From Glandiceps talaboti (taxonomy: Eukaryota; Hemichordata; Enteropneusta; Spengelidae): DNA of 64,000 nucleotides. The DNA is taken from the NCBI RefSeq assembly GCF_964340395.1, contig NC_135564.1, forward strand, positions 21,219,902 through 21,283,901, in the 5' to 3' direction. The notes below the pieces were generated by a model. That model was not told the origin of the DNA. It searched no databases and saw only the letters and a program-made list of their open reading frames with translations. This document shows positions 12,848 to 27,500 of this stretch, piece by piece. Both the position numbers and the translations under genes were made by a program. The stretch's first letter is position 1. The number at the start of each line of letters is the position of its first letter.

Positions 12848-12958
12848 ACAAGTTATATATATAGGTACTGGTGTACAAGTTATATATATATGTACTGGTG
12901 TACAAGTTATATATATATGTACTGGTGTACAAGTTATATATATAGGTACTGGTGTACA
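12848..12958. repeat. 27 bp tandem repeat, four copies
   Basis: Units read ACAAGTTATATATATA followed by GGTACTGGTGT, alternating GG and TG in the middle (units 1 and 4 alike, 2 and 3 alike). Confidence 0.9.
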
Positions 12959-13179
12959 AATTTTAGTAGGCTACGTCAATATGGTATAAATTTGTCTAAA
13001 ATTGTTTATCATGATAAACCTCAAATATGCCCATAATTATCAAATTGTATTTTTTCAAACTGATAATTTTATATATACCATACACTGCTATGATATTTTC
13101 TATAGGAAAGCAATGAGTTGATTTAGGATGTTGTTACTTCTTGCCAACTATAAAAAAGACAATTCAGCTATGGGTAATC

Positions 13180-13425
13180 CAACTGTAGCTCATTCAACAA
13201 CCACTATAGCTCCTTCAATCACTCCTGCAAGTCATTCCACTGCTTCTGCAAGTCATTCAATCACTCCTTCAAGTCATTCATGCATTACCACCCCTATAGG
13301 TCATTCAACCTTCATGTCATTCAACCTTCATGTCATTCAACCTTCATGTCATTCAACCCCCTCTGTAGTTCATTCATGCTTTCTTTCATAAGATTCAACC
13401 ACTCCCACTGGCAGTCATTCAACCA
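13180..13425. repeat. Degenerate GTCATTCAA-type tandem repeat
   Basis: Repeated CATTCAACC/GTCATTCA words spaced 12-24 bp. They create a plus-strand frame of 87 codons rich in HST residues. The regular spacing makes a repeat more likely than a gene. It sits just downstream of aminotransferase exon 11. Confidence 0.7.
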
Positions 13426-13530
13426 TTAGACTGTTGAGTATAGTTACTCAACCACACCCTGTATGCTGACTAATAGTAGTCGACAGCACTTTATATAGTT
13501 ATACATGATAAACAGTTTGAATGTGCTTAC

Positions 13531-13707
13531 TTGAATAGCCTCTACCAGTGATAAACAATACTCCTTTAGAAACTCATCTCCTAGTGGTATCTTGGGATCA
13601 GCCTTTCTACTGCCTTTCAATGCATTAGTTCCATCAAAGTTGATGTAACATAGACGCACTGTGAATTCATCAATGGGACGTAGAAATGCCGGACCTCCAG
13701 ACATCAG
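13531..13707 (-). CDS. Aminotransferase exon 11
   Basis: 177 bases, phase 0 at both ends: LMSGGPAFLRPIDEFTVRLC, YINFDG, and on to EYCLSLVEAIQ before GTAAGC. The Arg in VRLCY (residue 399) is the expected substrate carboxylate ligand. Reading through the donor adds AT-rich filler up to a stop at 13444, so splicing to another exon is expected. Confidence 0.9.
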
Positions 13708-16700
13708 CTGTAGACAAACAAATATCCCACACATTACTTTTCTCTCTACCTTTATTTAGTTCTAGTTTTGTCTTGGGTGTGTTGTATTCATTTGATAAAT
13801 TTGTAAAAACTTTATGATTTGTTTATTCTTTCAAAGCTCTAGTCTAACTGTAATTAAAGTGAATTTGACAATTTTTCAAAAGATTGTAACTGGAAGAGGT
13901 GACTAGATGCAAAACAAGTATTTTTCAATTCCCTTTCCCATAATGATTATTTACCATATAAATGATATTGTAAATTTACCTTGTATCAGATCTCTGGGAA
14001 TAAAATTATCGATGATTTAATATTTTATTTGGAAATGTAACAATTATTAAAAAACAAAATGGTTTTCCTATTGAGTAGTAAATGTTAAAAACTGTCAGGA
14101 AAGAAAAATGAAACACATAGAAAGGTTCAAAGTTATCCTCTAATCCTTGTCATTAAATACACACTATATCAATATATGTAACTGATCCATTTTATATACA
14201 AAACAATTCAGCTGTTGTAATGTAATGTCAAAAGGTCAAACATGCTCATTTGCATATTGTATGACTTTGTTTCCACATTTTATATCACAGAATTTTCATT
14301 TGCATATTGTATAAAATTTGCATATTTCTGATGCTATACATTTGTCACATGCATATTGTTTGACATCATTTGCATATCCCATGATGCTACACATTTATAT
14401 CATCTGAAAATTATGTTTCCATGATTATGATTTACTTGCATCCTTATGATTAATTTGCATATTTATGACATTATTTGCATATCTAATAGCTATTTGCTAA
14501 CAACTCAAATACATGAGATGAGAGAAAATTCTGATTACTTACTGCAACATGTGCCTCATTAAAGATGGCGTCACAAAACTGTGTACCTGTGGTGATGCCC
14601 CTAGCCTTCATGGCTGGTCGTAAAATCTCAAAGTTAGGAAACATGTAATAACCTGCAGTTGGCATGACAGCTTTTACTCCAACTGACGTCAGTTCTCTGC
14701 AAAAAAAAGTGGCAGCACAAACAAATTCTATGAAAATTGTGGAAGTGGATTTTATATATTTACAAACAATTAAATTCTATGAAAATTGTAGGACCTTGGG
14801 TTTCTTTGACAAAAACTGAAACCTTTGACCTATAAACAAATCAAAGTTTGTAGACAGAGACTTGTTTTTATCAACTTAATTGATATTACAGTGACAGATA
14901 ATCAAAGAATTCATTTAAGACATTAATTGCCCCCCCCCCCCATAAAAAAAATATCCATGGCCATGAAGATATTTGTGTTCATTACTGAGACACTTACTAC
15001 ACAGCCTTAATTATATGCACACAATAATTTAATTTTGGCACAAAAATTGTGAAAGCAAGAATTATGATCAATAGGTATGAGAAAAGAATATGTTGCCAGT
15101 ATTATCAATATAGATAATTGTACATGTGTTGGGTAGCACCCACTGGGGACCAGAAACAATGAGAGATAATATTCAGACTTAAGAAGCCATCACATACCTA
15201 TGACAGTATTATTAATATAGATAGTTGTGTTGGGTAGCACCCACTGGGGACCAGAAACAATGAGAGATAATATTCAGACTTAAGAAGCCATCACATACCT
15301 ATGACAGTATTATTAATATAGATAGTTGTGTTGGGTAGCACCCACTGGGGACCAGAAACAATGAGAGATAATATTCAGACTTAAGAAGCCATCACATACC
15401 TATGACAGTATTTAGCTGCAGCTTGTAATACTCGTCTCTCATGCACAACATAATCTTTCACTTCCTCTGACCATTCATGGAGCTGTAAAGATTTCCATAT
15501 AAGGGTATTTCCTTACGAATTCATGTCCAAATTAGGGAGAATCAAAGTCCCAAAGTGAAACGGTACCAAATAAGGTCATTGTGATCACAAAATTCTCCAT
15601 ACAAGAAAAAAACAATAAGATTTTCATAAAAGGGCATTTCATTTTGAAAAAAAATTAAAATATGGAGAAACCAAAGGTTTAAGGTATAAAAAGTGCCAAA
15701 TAAGCCAGTGTGATCATAATTATTTACATCAATGTAAGAATAAAACAAATGATTGTAACTATGAAACTTTGAAATAAGTCAATTCACTGAAGTGTATCAA
15801 AATAGGAAAGTTCCTATATACATCTTAAATTCACAAATCCTTACAACAATTAAACAGGTTTCAAGATTACAGACTAAAAGAAAACAATTTTCTAGTGTAT
15901 TTTGATAAGATTACCCATATAGCAGCATGTTGCATTGGTGCTGGAGCACAGGAATATGTATGGCTGGCTGCACTACACACAGCATTCTTTAACACTGATA
16001 ACTCACTTGGGTAAATATGATATCCCAACTGTAAGATAAACAAATAAAGTGCAGAATTGCTCCCAAGATAAAGTTGTTTTTTTATCTTTTACATTTAGGC
16101 TAACTAAAAAAATAACGCCAATGGTGTTGTAGCACAACTGTACACTTTTAGTCCATGTTTATGTTGCCTATCCAGCCCTGTTGTACCGGTATATAAGCCA
16201 TTATTTGGCTGTTGCTATGTGCATGGTTTTGTTGCTAGGCATATTTGCATACATTTTTTTTATTTGTTATACACTTGCCTATTAATTCCTGTTATCTTTG
16301 CAATACACACCATCAGTTGGCTGTTTCTATGGGCACAGGCTTGTTGCTAGGATATTTGCATACCTTTTTTTTGTATGTTTATTCACTTGTCTATTGATTT
16401 CTGTTATCTTTGTGATAGACAATCATTTGGCTGTTGCTATGGGGTGTGGTCTTGTTGCTAGAATATTTGTATTCATATTTTGAATCCTTACTCACTTGCC
16501 TACCAGATAATGTCGTTATTTGCAAAATATACATATATTTGGTTGTTGCTAATGGCAGAGTAATGGTTGCTAGGGCCTATTGTATCAACATTTTTGAACA
16601 ACATCTGCAGAATAATATCACTTCCAGAAACATCTCACGTAATTTCAGTTTCATTGGCCAAGTACTTTTCATGACAGATATTGGCCATTAGCGGTTCAAG

Positions 16701-19700
16701 TGCTACTTTCCCGACTTGGTGAGCCAGCAAGTCGGGTGTCATAAAAATTGTTTGCATCTCTAAAGCTATTTGCAATGTCACTGATAATGGGTCAGTACAA
16801 CTGATATGACATTGAGCTTAGCTTTGCCTGATGTGGTATGTAATAGTGCTTTATCACATTTGTAAATATTGCCAACAAACATTATTCAGTGATAAGAAAG
16901 ATAAGAAAGCCCACTTCCTTAGCTAATGGCTCAATTCTGTAATGGGCCTATTATTGTGTCAATATTTTTGAACAACATCTGCAGAATAATATCACTTCCA
17001 GAAACATCTCACTTAATTTCAGTTTCATTGGCCAAGTACTTTTTGAAATATAAGTTTGTAACCAAAATCCACATTTTTACACCTAATCTGCATATCAATT
17101 ATGACATCATGACATGCTTAACATATCCTTGCAATTGTTTACCTAGATTTCTCTTGAATTTATCATTTTTTTTAAAAACAAACTTTCATTGAATTTTGTC
17201 ATTCTATTTTGATTTTACAACATGAATATTAAATATAAAATCCCACTTTTTACTCACCCTCCATCCACCAGCACTTGCCCACTTTGACAGTCCTGTACTT
17301 AATATACAACCTTCTGGATAAAACTGAAACATACACCAAACAAAGGAAACACTATACTCAAATATAAATAATGTAGAACTGGGAGAGGAACTCATAAGGA
17401 AATTAATGAGCATGAGAGAAGTAGCACCTGTCAAAAACTGATTTCGCAATTATTGATTTTGGAAATTTGTCTGAGTGAATAATCCTAATTATAAAATTGA
17501 ATACTACAGAACATAAATGTTTACTCGGCATGTAAAAACTATATGGTTATTTTCAGACTCAATAATGACAATTCTAGCACCTTCTGATTTATGTTGTATC
17601 TCTCCTGTGTTCACATGTCAACATTTTCTTCAAATACATAACAAATGGTGTCATCTGTCTTTTGGATCATTCTATTTTCTGTTGTTATCTCTCTGCTTTC
17701 AATTCTTTCATTGAGTTTTCACCCATTTTCATGGCTTCTGTTCAAATTTCACTTTCAGTAACATCAATTTGTTGGTTTTTCATGTGTATTTTTTGTCTTT
17801 AATATCCATGTAAACAGTAGGAGCAACACAACAATGTTATAATTGTGTTTTTATTGGAAAACTGCATCACATAATTAAAATGGGGCCAAAGTTGGGTAGA
17901 ATACCATACAAATCTCATCTGTAAACTGATCACCAGCATATTAGTTCAGTAAATATATAGAATTTTTACCTTTGCCAATGAAGCATGATTGTTCTCAAAA
18001 TGAAGTCGGGAATATATTTCATCACTCAGAACTATTATTTTGTGCTTCCTGAATACTTCACTGCAAAACAAGAATTTAAATAATATAAACAAATATTAGA
18101 TTATGAATCACCAGGATGTTGAAAAAATACACATGCTCAAATAAATGATTACTAAATTTAATTTGATAATTTCTTAAGGTACAATTTCTAATATGTGAAA
18201 TTTAAAGTGGCAAAAGCCGAGTTTATACATGTTTTGGAGGGTAATTTTCATATATCAAAATGAAGTAAACATATATGCTGTCACAGAACTAAAACCTGGT
18301 ATTCAAAAAAATAGTTTTCAATCCCAGACCATTGAATTAAGTGATATCTCACCTGCCCAAGTATTACATGGGGTCATTCTTTTATTCCACACAAACTCTT
18401 TCAATTTTTAATAGCTTTGGCAAACAACTTATTTCATACCTAAATCATAATCAAGAGTGGATTCGACCTTGAAGCAATATGTGACTGTCAATCAAACATT
18501 CAAATTGTATCAGAGATAAAATTTAAATAGTGATCTGGCACAAACCAGACTTCAATATTTCTCATAAAATCTAAGTTTGATCTACTGGGCATATTCCAGA
18601 CATTAAAATTGTTCAGGAATTGAAGTCGAGAGCAAACAAGACACATTCCGGACAGAAAAATAATTTTAGAAACTGAGTCGATAGTATACCAGGCAATTAC
18701 CAAACAGTGAAAATTGTGTCTGGACACAAACTGGGCACAAGCCAGAAAGAAAGTGGACACAAAATTTGATAAAGGTAGTACATAATAATTAGATAATATA
18801 ATTCAATAGAATCTAATGGTAAACTATCAAGGAAATCTCTATAATATAATAAACTTTGATAACACTCTATGGCAGAAGATGATCTTTCATGTCATTGAAG
18901 GCATTCATTCTAGATTAGTTTAATCAATAAGTTATTCACTAAATAGTTTTTGCACAAAAAAATTCAATAAACTCAGCTTTAGCCATCATAATTTCTAAAT
19001 TGTTGACATGTATAGTTACGTTTAAGATGTCTGAAACCATGGGTATATGCATGTAAAATAAAATAATATATGATGATAATAGGTGACAGAAATACATGTA
19101 TTGACATTTAATAAAGTCAGAAAATAAAGACAGCAAAATGCAAAGCAGCCAAAATAAGAGAATAGGCAAGGCATGAAGGAATCACAGAATATATTAGGTG
19201 TTAATATGTTAAATCTATATGTAGTTAGTAACCATTATTATGGTAGCACAGAAGCATACAGGCTCCTTTAGTTGTCAACAACAATTAAAGGGGAACACCA
19301 CTCCAGGAAATAAAGGTATCTTCATTAGCTTATGGTTCTGGAAAGTCATTTCATGATTTCACAGGACATTATAATTTTTTGCTCGGTTGTTAAGAAACAC
19401 CAAACTGAAATTCATTTTCACCTGCACTGTTTTTTTTCAGTGATGCTACCTGATTGGTTATAGTAGATGATTATTCATTAGATGCACATTGAATATTCAT
19501 GGCTCCAAAGAGCTTATTTTCTTCAGATGTATAGTCAAGAATATTGACCTATCAGGTATCACTGAAAGAACAGTGCAGGTGAAATGAATTTCAATTTTAT
19601 GTTTCTTCGCAACCAAATGAAAATTATGTGAAAACATGAAAACACTTTCTAGACCCCAAAGTTTATGAAAATGCCTGTATTTCCTGGAGTGCTGTTTTCC

Positions 19701-21500
19701 TTTAAGTAAAGAAACAACATGTGTGTTTCCGCAAGTTAAATGCAATTATAAACACAGTTAGTGTCAGAGTGCTACCAGAATAACTCTGATTAGGATATGC
19801 ACTGATAACACCACAAAATTGATAGAACAAAGCAAAAACAAGTCCCCGCTTTAAGTCACATGATATATTCTGACCACAATAAATTTACATTAAAAGCAAG
19901 AAAGGGATGTAATTTTTCACTCATGGGGATAGAGAATAAATTGGGTTCAATCAAGTATGTTTGTACGAGAGAAATGAAATTGAAAACAAGTGATTTACAC
20001 AAATATCAAATCAGAGATGAACAAGTAGTACACTCTGAATTTGTGAGATTGTGACACCTCTATCAGTAGAGTGACAAGCATAGTGTGCTCTGAAGTTGAA
20101 CAAGGCAGTCTGCTCAACCAACTGGACAAGCAGAAGTACACTCTAAATTCAAGAGTATACTCTACCAGTTGAACCACTGAGCATAGCAATCTGACATGAA
20201 GTCAGAGTTCTATCAGCCATTAGTAACAGCCAGTATTGTACTCTATCCAGTCAGTACAGTGCACTCTGAAATCGAGTAGAGTGCACCCTGAATTTAAGTA
20301 ACGGTGGTCTACCAGCTGAAAAACTGCAAGTGCACCCTGAATTTAAGTTACACTGGTCTACCAGCTGGACAACCAAAAGTGCACTCTGAATTTAAGTCAC
20401 AGTGGTTTACAAGCTGGACAACCAGAAGTGCACTCTGAATTTAAGTTACACTGGTCTACCAACTGGACAACCAGTAATGCAGAGTCTGAATTGAAGTCAG
20501 TATGTCTGCCAGTAGGACAACCACTTACACTCTAAACTCCAGAGTGCACTACAAGAAACAGCTATGCAGAGCAAAATTCACTTTTTTTAAATTTCATTTC
20601 ATATGAAAGAAATCCAGATTAAATTGTTAATATTTCCCAATTTGAGTAAAATGTATGCAATGATATTAAAAAATGAATGATAAATCAACCTGAGTTGTTT
20701 CAGGTGCTCTACCGTGTAACAGGTACCAGCTGAAAAAGGAAAATAACATGAACCAGTGTAGAACACACACATTTTTAGGAATTTTAATTTTCCTTCTATA
20801 CAATTATTTTACCAAGGAATTCTGCATGGCTTAATAATTAATTTTGGAATTTCATTTTCTTTGCAACCATTAAATGTCCTGAAAAATGTTGTATTGCTTT
20901 TTAACTTTATTTATATTCAGCTATTTCATTCTTGCTTGAAACAATAATTTCTGCATGGCTGTATTGTACTTCATTGATTTTGTAATGATAAATGTCTAAG
21001 TCTACATAAAAAGAATTTTCCCATGTAATGTACAGGATATTTGTTCTTTGCACAAAGTTTTTCAACAGACTGTTGTTTAAGGAAATGGAAAGAAATATCA
21101 ATTAAATTGATAAAAATAATATAGAAATTACATGATGCTTGAATAATGAATAATACAACATATGTAGTCCAAAATAACTGTAAATATGGATGAAAAATGG
21201 GTATTAATTTTGGCTTTATAATTAACAAACCAATTTTACAATGTTTTCCTACTTGAAAAACAATGTGACACAACATAGAACAAGTCTATATGTACGTAAG
21301 TCAATAATTGCAAAAACAAATTTAAAAATTGTAGAATGTTAGTATTTGTACGGTAACCACTACATCATCTAGTCTGAAACCTCACTATTTATGAATACCT
21401 GTGATACATACACTTACTCAGTTTGTTTACAAATTACTTCTAAGTTCTATGTACTATATAACAAACTTTTTATACCCATGTATCTATGCCCCCCCCCCCC

Positions 21501-21541
<41 letters not shown>

Positions 21542-24500
21542 TTGTTTCTGGTCAGCATCACCTCACATCACATCATCATGCATCACTTAAATACCCCACA
21601 TAAATCTTCTTTTTTTTTATGTGTTTGTCCAGCCCATGCAGTCTGCAGTCTCCAGATTGAGTGACAGGTTTGACAATAAAAAGAACAGTAACTGCCATAA
21701 ATAGTAGATTGAGTGATAAGTTTGACAATAAAAAGAACAGTAACTGCCATAAATAGTAGATTGAGTGACAGGTTTGACAATAAAAGGAACAGTAACTGCC
21801 ATAAATAGTAGATTGAGTGATAGGTTTGACAATAAAAAGAACAGTAACTGCCATAAATAGTAGATTGAATGACAGCTTTGACAATTACAAAAAAAACATA
21901 TATTGTGTCTTTGACACACCACTTTTATAGACAAAACGTTCTGACCAGAAACAATTCTTTTTTTTTGCCAATAACAGTATTTTGCACTTAATGACTTACA
22001 AACAGAGATGTAGCCTACATTGTTACACATTGTTTCTAAAGTACAAAAACAAAGTAAAGTTCTTTTATTTAATTAAAAATTAAAAAAAATATCCATTTCT
22101 CTTCCATATTTCACCACTTTAATGCTATGGCAGAAATTGAAGCTCTAAGTAGAGAATTTGGGTGTACGTTTTGTTACATATTATAACTAGAGAATTTGGG
22201 TGTAAGTTTTGTTACATATTATTATTATGTAAATGTGTGTGTGGCAGCTTTACATACACATAATTTGTAAATAGCAACATATACACATGACCACAAATAT
22301 TATTGTGTGTACATGTACATGTAGGTCCATACTTACATTTGTAACATCAAAATCAATATAAATATACAACAAAACTGTTCACTAATGCTATAATCACATC
22401 TATAAATTGCAGCTAAGCTTCCATTCAAGGTTGTCCCTTGAGTGTAAGTCTTATTAATGCAGCCAGAAAGGATACTATAAATATAGGCTTATTAATTGGT
22501 TCAGGACCAACTTGTTTTCTTTTACTCTAAATTTTAACCCTAATCTGACCTGAGCCTTATAACCAAATACTTATACTCTCACAAAACTTCACACAATACA
22601 AATATAGCTTGACTGTGTGTATGTCTTACTTAACTTCAAAAATTTCACTTAAATCATTTAGAGTATATTTACTATGTGCTGTCTAGACAAAACAAAACAG
22701 CATGAGGTCAGCATATATAGGTCCTGTAGTTTTAAAATGGCTGTACCATATCTATTTTAACACATCAGGACTATACTGTTTTCTTTATATCTAGCTGCCC
22801 TCAGAACTTTAGAAATACCTATGAATAATACACCATCAGGAGTGCACTGTGCCTGGTATTCAGCAATATTCAAAACTACAGTGTGTGACTCTCACAATAG
22901 ATGCATTGTGTCAGCAAAGAATGTTACTCAACTTTAATTGAAGCATCATGACCCTGTGTGGCACTTACAACTGCTATTGGTTGAAGGTCACAGTATGTCT
23001 TTGACACTGCTGATGATAGTTAGAGCTACTGGCCACAGGTAATAAATGGTGACAAGTATGTTCTAGTATATATGAAGCAGTACTGTAAACATGACATAAA
23101 CATTTCCTACTACAATCTCACATATAACCGCCTCCATAAGATGTGTATTTCATTCCAATGTCATAAGCATTATAAAAATTATCTGAAATTCTGGGCCCAT
23201 GCCGAAAAGTGTCATTTTTATTTTTATTCTAGCTATGCTACATTTAGTAGCCCTATAAAGAGCATTGGGATGCTGTGTAAAAGAAATATATTCGTATCAC
23301 TTATTGTAATTTTGGGGGTATCCATAAACTAGCTGTTCATGTTACTAGAATACTCCCTCATGGTATAGAAGATCCCCCCCCCCCCATCATGTACTAGGAC
23401 ACTAACATTAATTTGTCAATTTGTCATACATAAAAAAATATAATATCCAATTGAACCTTTAAATTCACGACGATATGGCACCTTTAACCAAGTGACATAT
23501 GACATAAACTCTGTTGGTACACCCTACAGTTTATCTTATACTATGTAGGTATAGGTACATTACTTTTGTTAATTACTTTTAAACATGTCACTGAAGTAAC
23601 TTCTACAGCAGTAACTTATTATGGAAAAATCACTCTAGAAAAGAATCCAGCAAAGCTATACCAGCTGTTAAAACTTAAATGTATACTAAAACCAAAAATG
23701 GAAAAAGTTGACATAATTGCAGTCAAATATTATCTATAAAGAATTTATGCATACTTACTTGGGTTATCAGGGTTACACATTATTAAAAGTCGATTTGGAC
23801 CTAACTTGTTTTCTAGTATGACCTGTAGGTATACAAATAAAGGACAGTGAACTCACAGCGATTAAAATCACAACATTTGTATCAACTGATAAACTACATT
23901 GTAGCTTATCTTGAACATCATCATAATTACAGAGTATACTCTTAACCCTTTGATAAAAGGTAAACAATGGACAACTGTGAATGGAGTAAAGTGCATAGTT
24001 AATGTAAGTGAAAAGTCACAGATGTTAGATTGAATGGACAATTTTGCTACATATATCAATGGGTAGTTTTTGTTTGCCAGGGATTTTGACCGTATATTGG
24101 ATTATGGGTAATCTAACATGGCCGATAATATCACCTTGGACTGCTAAATATCAGAATGATGAGGTAGTAAATATGTATACATCAGACATTGACATGTTTA
24201 CTCAGATATCCTGATCTCAATTTTTCAAAAAAAGATCTCTCCATATTGTGTATCACATTCAGAATTGGATCAGTTACTCAATGGTGACATAAAAATTGTA
24301 AATATGAAATATGCCTCAATACAGATGTAGAATTTTTTGCAGTGGTTTGTTAATCAGTCATCAAATATATCAGTTTAAGGATATTGGTACAATCTGTTTA
24401 TGAAAAGATAGTAAGTCTTAATATAAAATGTTTCTTTTTATAAGGACATGAATTAGACTTTGTTTGTATAACTAATGGATGGTTACACACACTGATGACA

Positions 24501-27500
24501 ATAGACAATGATCAAAGTAATGAATTGAAATTCAAAAATAAAAGTCTTTTCAAAGTCTTATAATAAAAAAAATTTATGATAAGACTAAAAAATTTGTGTG
24601 GTTCCAATCATGTTCAATTTCAGAATATGTGGGGTACATAGAGTTTTTATTTTAATTGTTACATATATTTTTTTTTCATGTGTGAGTGTCTAGTTCAAGT
24701 AGCTATGTTTTACATTGTTTCCCATACTGTTATTGGTTTCTTCTCATCAGATGTACAGCCATTACAGATTGGAAGAACAGTTTTATTTTGTCTTTTTAAG
24801 ATGATATCAGTTTCTGCATCTACTATTTCTTACAAGATTTCACAATTTTTGTGATTTTATTATTTCTTTTTTGAATTCATTAAAAAAGTTTAGGATCAGC
24901 AGTGAAAAACTAAGTGGGGTCAGGTAACCAGAACCAAACAATTTTTCTTTCTTAGGTCTAAGATGAATTTTTCAAGGACAATTCAATTCATATCAATTTG
25001 CAAACTATATTTATCTGACCTGCTCAACAAGATTTGGTGTCAATCTCCAACCATCCTCCTGCTTCAACTGTATGGTTATAGCATTAAGACCAGCCAGCAT
25101 TGTTTGTGGTTTATAAGTAGTCCATGATGGTGATAATACCATTACATCTGAGAAATTGATCATCAAAATTTAAAATCCATTCACTCAATAAATCATAATA
25201 ATCAATAAATCAATTAATGAAAAATAAATATTTTAAAATGCATTCACTCCACGTCAATAAACCAATAAATCAATAAATTAATCCATCAATTGTTCAATCA
25301 ATTATTCAAAAGAATTTCTACCTGTACATCTGAATTGTAGATTATAATTAATATTTTAGAATTCCGTGACTCTACTCATTAATAAATTAATTAATCAGAA
25401 CAATAATTTGTAAAGGGCTAACCATTAAACAAAGTCTGTTGGATAAAACTGAATTTGAAGTTGTTGTTTCAAAATAGTGGCTGTTTTTACTTTAAAGAAA
25501 CCATACTATGTGACCTCAAATAAATGAAAATTAAGTAAATAAATAAATGTGGATATGTATCTCTGAAGATCAGGCTACTAAGCTATTCAACCCAAATTGG
25601 TAGGGCAGATCTAGTTAAACTTCTTGGTTTGGAAGCCCAAACACTTTATTGCATAGGCTTGTAATATTTCTATCATACACTGTATTTCTTTGATATAGAA
25701 TATAATTATACTAATATGAGTAATTATGATTTTAATTTGGTTTGGTTTGGTTTTGCAGTCACATTTTGAAGACATTGCCATTGATGGATTGTCAAAAATT
25801 CACATTTCTTCAAAAAAGGAATGTATGACTTTCTTAAGAAAAGATTTCCAGAAGTTAGTAAAAGTGATCAATACAAATAAAACAAATAAGAAATAAAGTA
25901 TTTATGGCATATATTTGTCTTACCTCCATTGAAGACAGCTAGCATCAGATAAATAAGTTCCTTGCTGCCTGGTGCTACAATGACATTATCAGGTGTCAAG
26001 TGTGTTATACCATCTAACCGAGCATGAAAGTCACATATCGTGGTACGTAGTTTCATCAAGCCTAAATAAAAAACATCAATCATATGGCAATTAAATTATT
26101 AGAATTAATGTTAATGTATCTTAGATTGTACATACATATATTAATGTTAGTATTGCCACTTAAATAGTAATTATAGATAGACAGAAAACTATTGTGGGTG
26201 CAAAGCGCCGGGGGGGGGGGGGGGGGTTTATGTGGATTTGTCACTTTGAAAACCCCAAACTAGACCTCTCCCTGACACTATTTGGACACAATTTTGTCAA
26301 TTCAGTTGCTGATGTCACCCAATATCAATATTGAGGTAAGAAACAATCAGTTTCTTCTAGGGTTAAAAATATCTTAATAATATCAGACAGCCAATCCAAT
26401 TAGCCAATGTTACAGGACAAAAAATTCATGTAAAAATATAATACAAGAAAGCATTGATTTATTTTATGTAGTGTTTTTTTTTCCCTTTTTTCTAATAAGT
26501 AACAATCATGTAGTTTTGACAGTTTGATTTACAGGACTTACTTGTTCAAGATCATAACTTTATCAGTGTGAAGAAGATCAGCTATCTCTTTGAAACTGTG
26601 ATTCAAACTTGACAAACTTCTCTAATACATGTATTTATAAATGTTTGAAAAATTTCTCAAACTGATTTTTCTAGATCTTTCGGTAGCCAGAATTTGTGAA
26701 GCTAAAAATAACACATTATGCCATTTGTGGTGTGTCGATGTCCTTAGGCACAAGATCATGCTTATAGCGACAGATAAATGGTCACACATAATGTCAATGT
26801 ACCACCAGTGAAGAGAAGGTAAATGAATAAACATTCCAAAAATATATGCAGATATGCTTAGCAACCAAACCATGTATCCCTTATCGACAGTTAAACGGTG
26901 TCGTATATTGCATCATATAACACCATGGATGGATAGACAAGGGAATAAATCTTCAAAAAATTTATGCAAATATAAATAGCAACAAGACCACTTAATCATA
27001 ATAGAAAATTAAAGTTTACTCTCAACAGTTGTGCTACAACACCATTGGTGCTTTTACCATTGCAACATATACATTGTATTTGATGATCATACCGCATCTC
27101 AAATAAACTTAGTTGAATAGTGTTTGGAAATACATTTGTACCAATATAAATAGTCTACCCCATGTTGTTGGATTCATTGTCCATGACTTTCTCTTTGTAT
27201 CTTACGAATTACATCATACACTGTTAGAGACATTAATTGTTTCATTTCACCCTTATGCTAACACTTCTGTTTGGCTGACAGGCTGGCATATGACACACAT
27301 ACATATCATTACTTACAGACTTATTAGACAAAACATAAGACACGCATAAAGTACTAAATAATAAAATACACACCTTGTACAGGTAAATACAAATTCTCAC
27401 TTGCATGTTGTTGCATTTCTTTCACAGCTCCTTCTGGAATTGGGAAGGGTGATTGGCCAAATGCCAGGTGATACATCTTTTGTCCATCAGCTATCATTTG

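Noticed and set aside
13128-13391. His/Ser/Thr-rich 87-codon frame
   Set aside because: Regular CATTCA spacing indicates a tandem repeat.
21576-22030. Minus-strand frames of 65-137 codons with LLFMAVTVLFIVK repeats resembling membrane segments
   Set aside because: Generated by the 52 bp tandem repeat.
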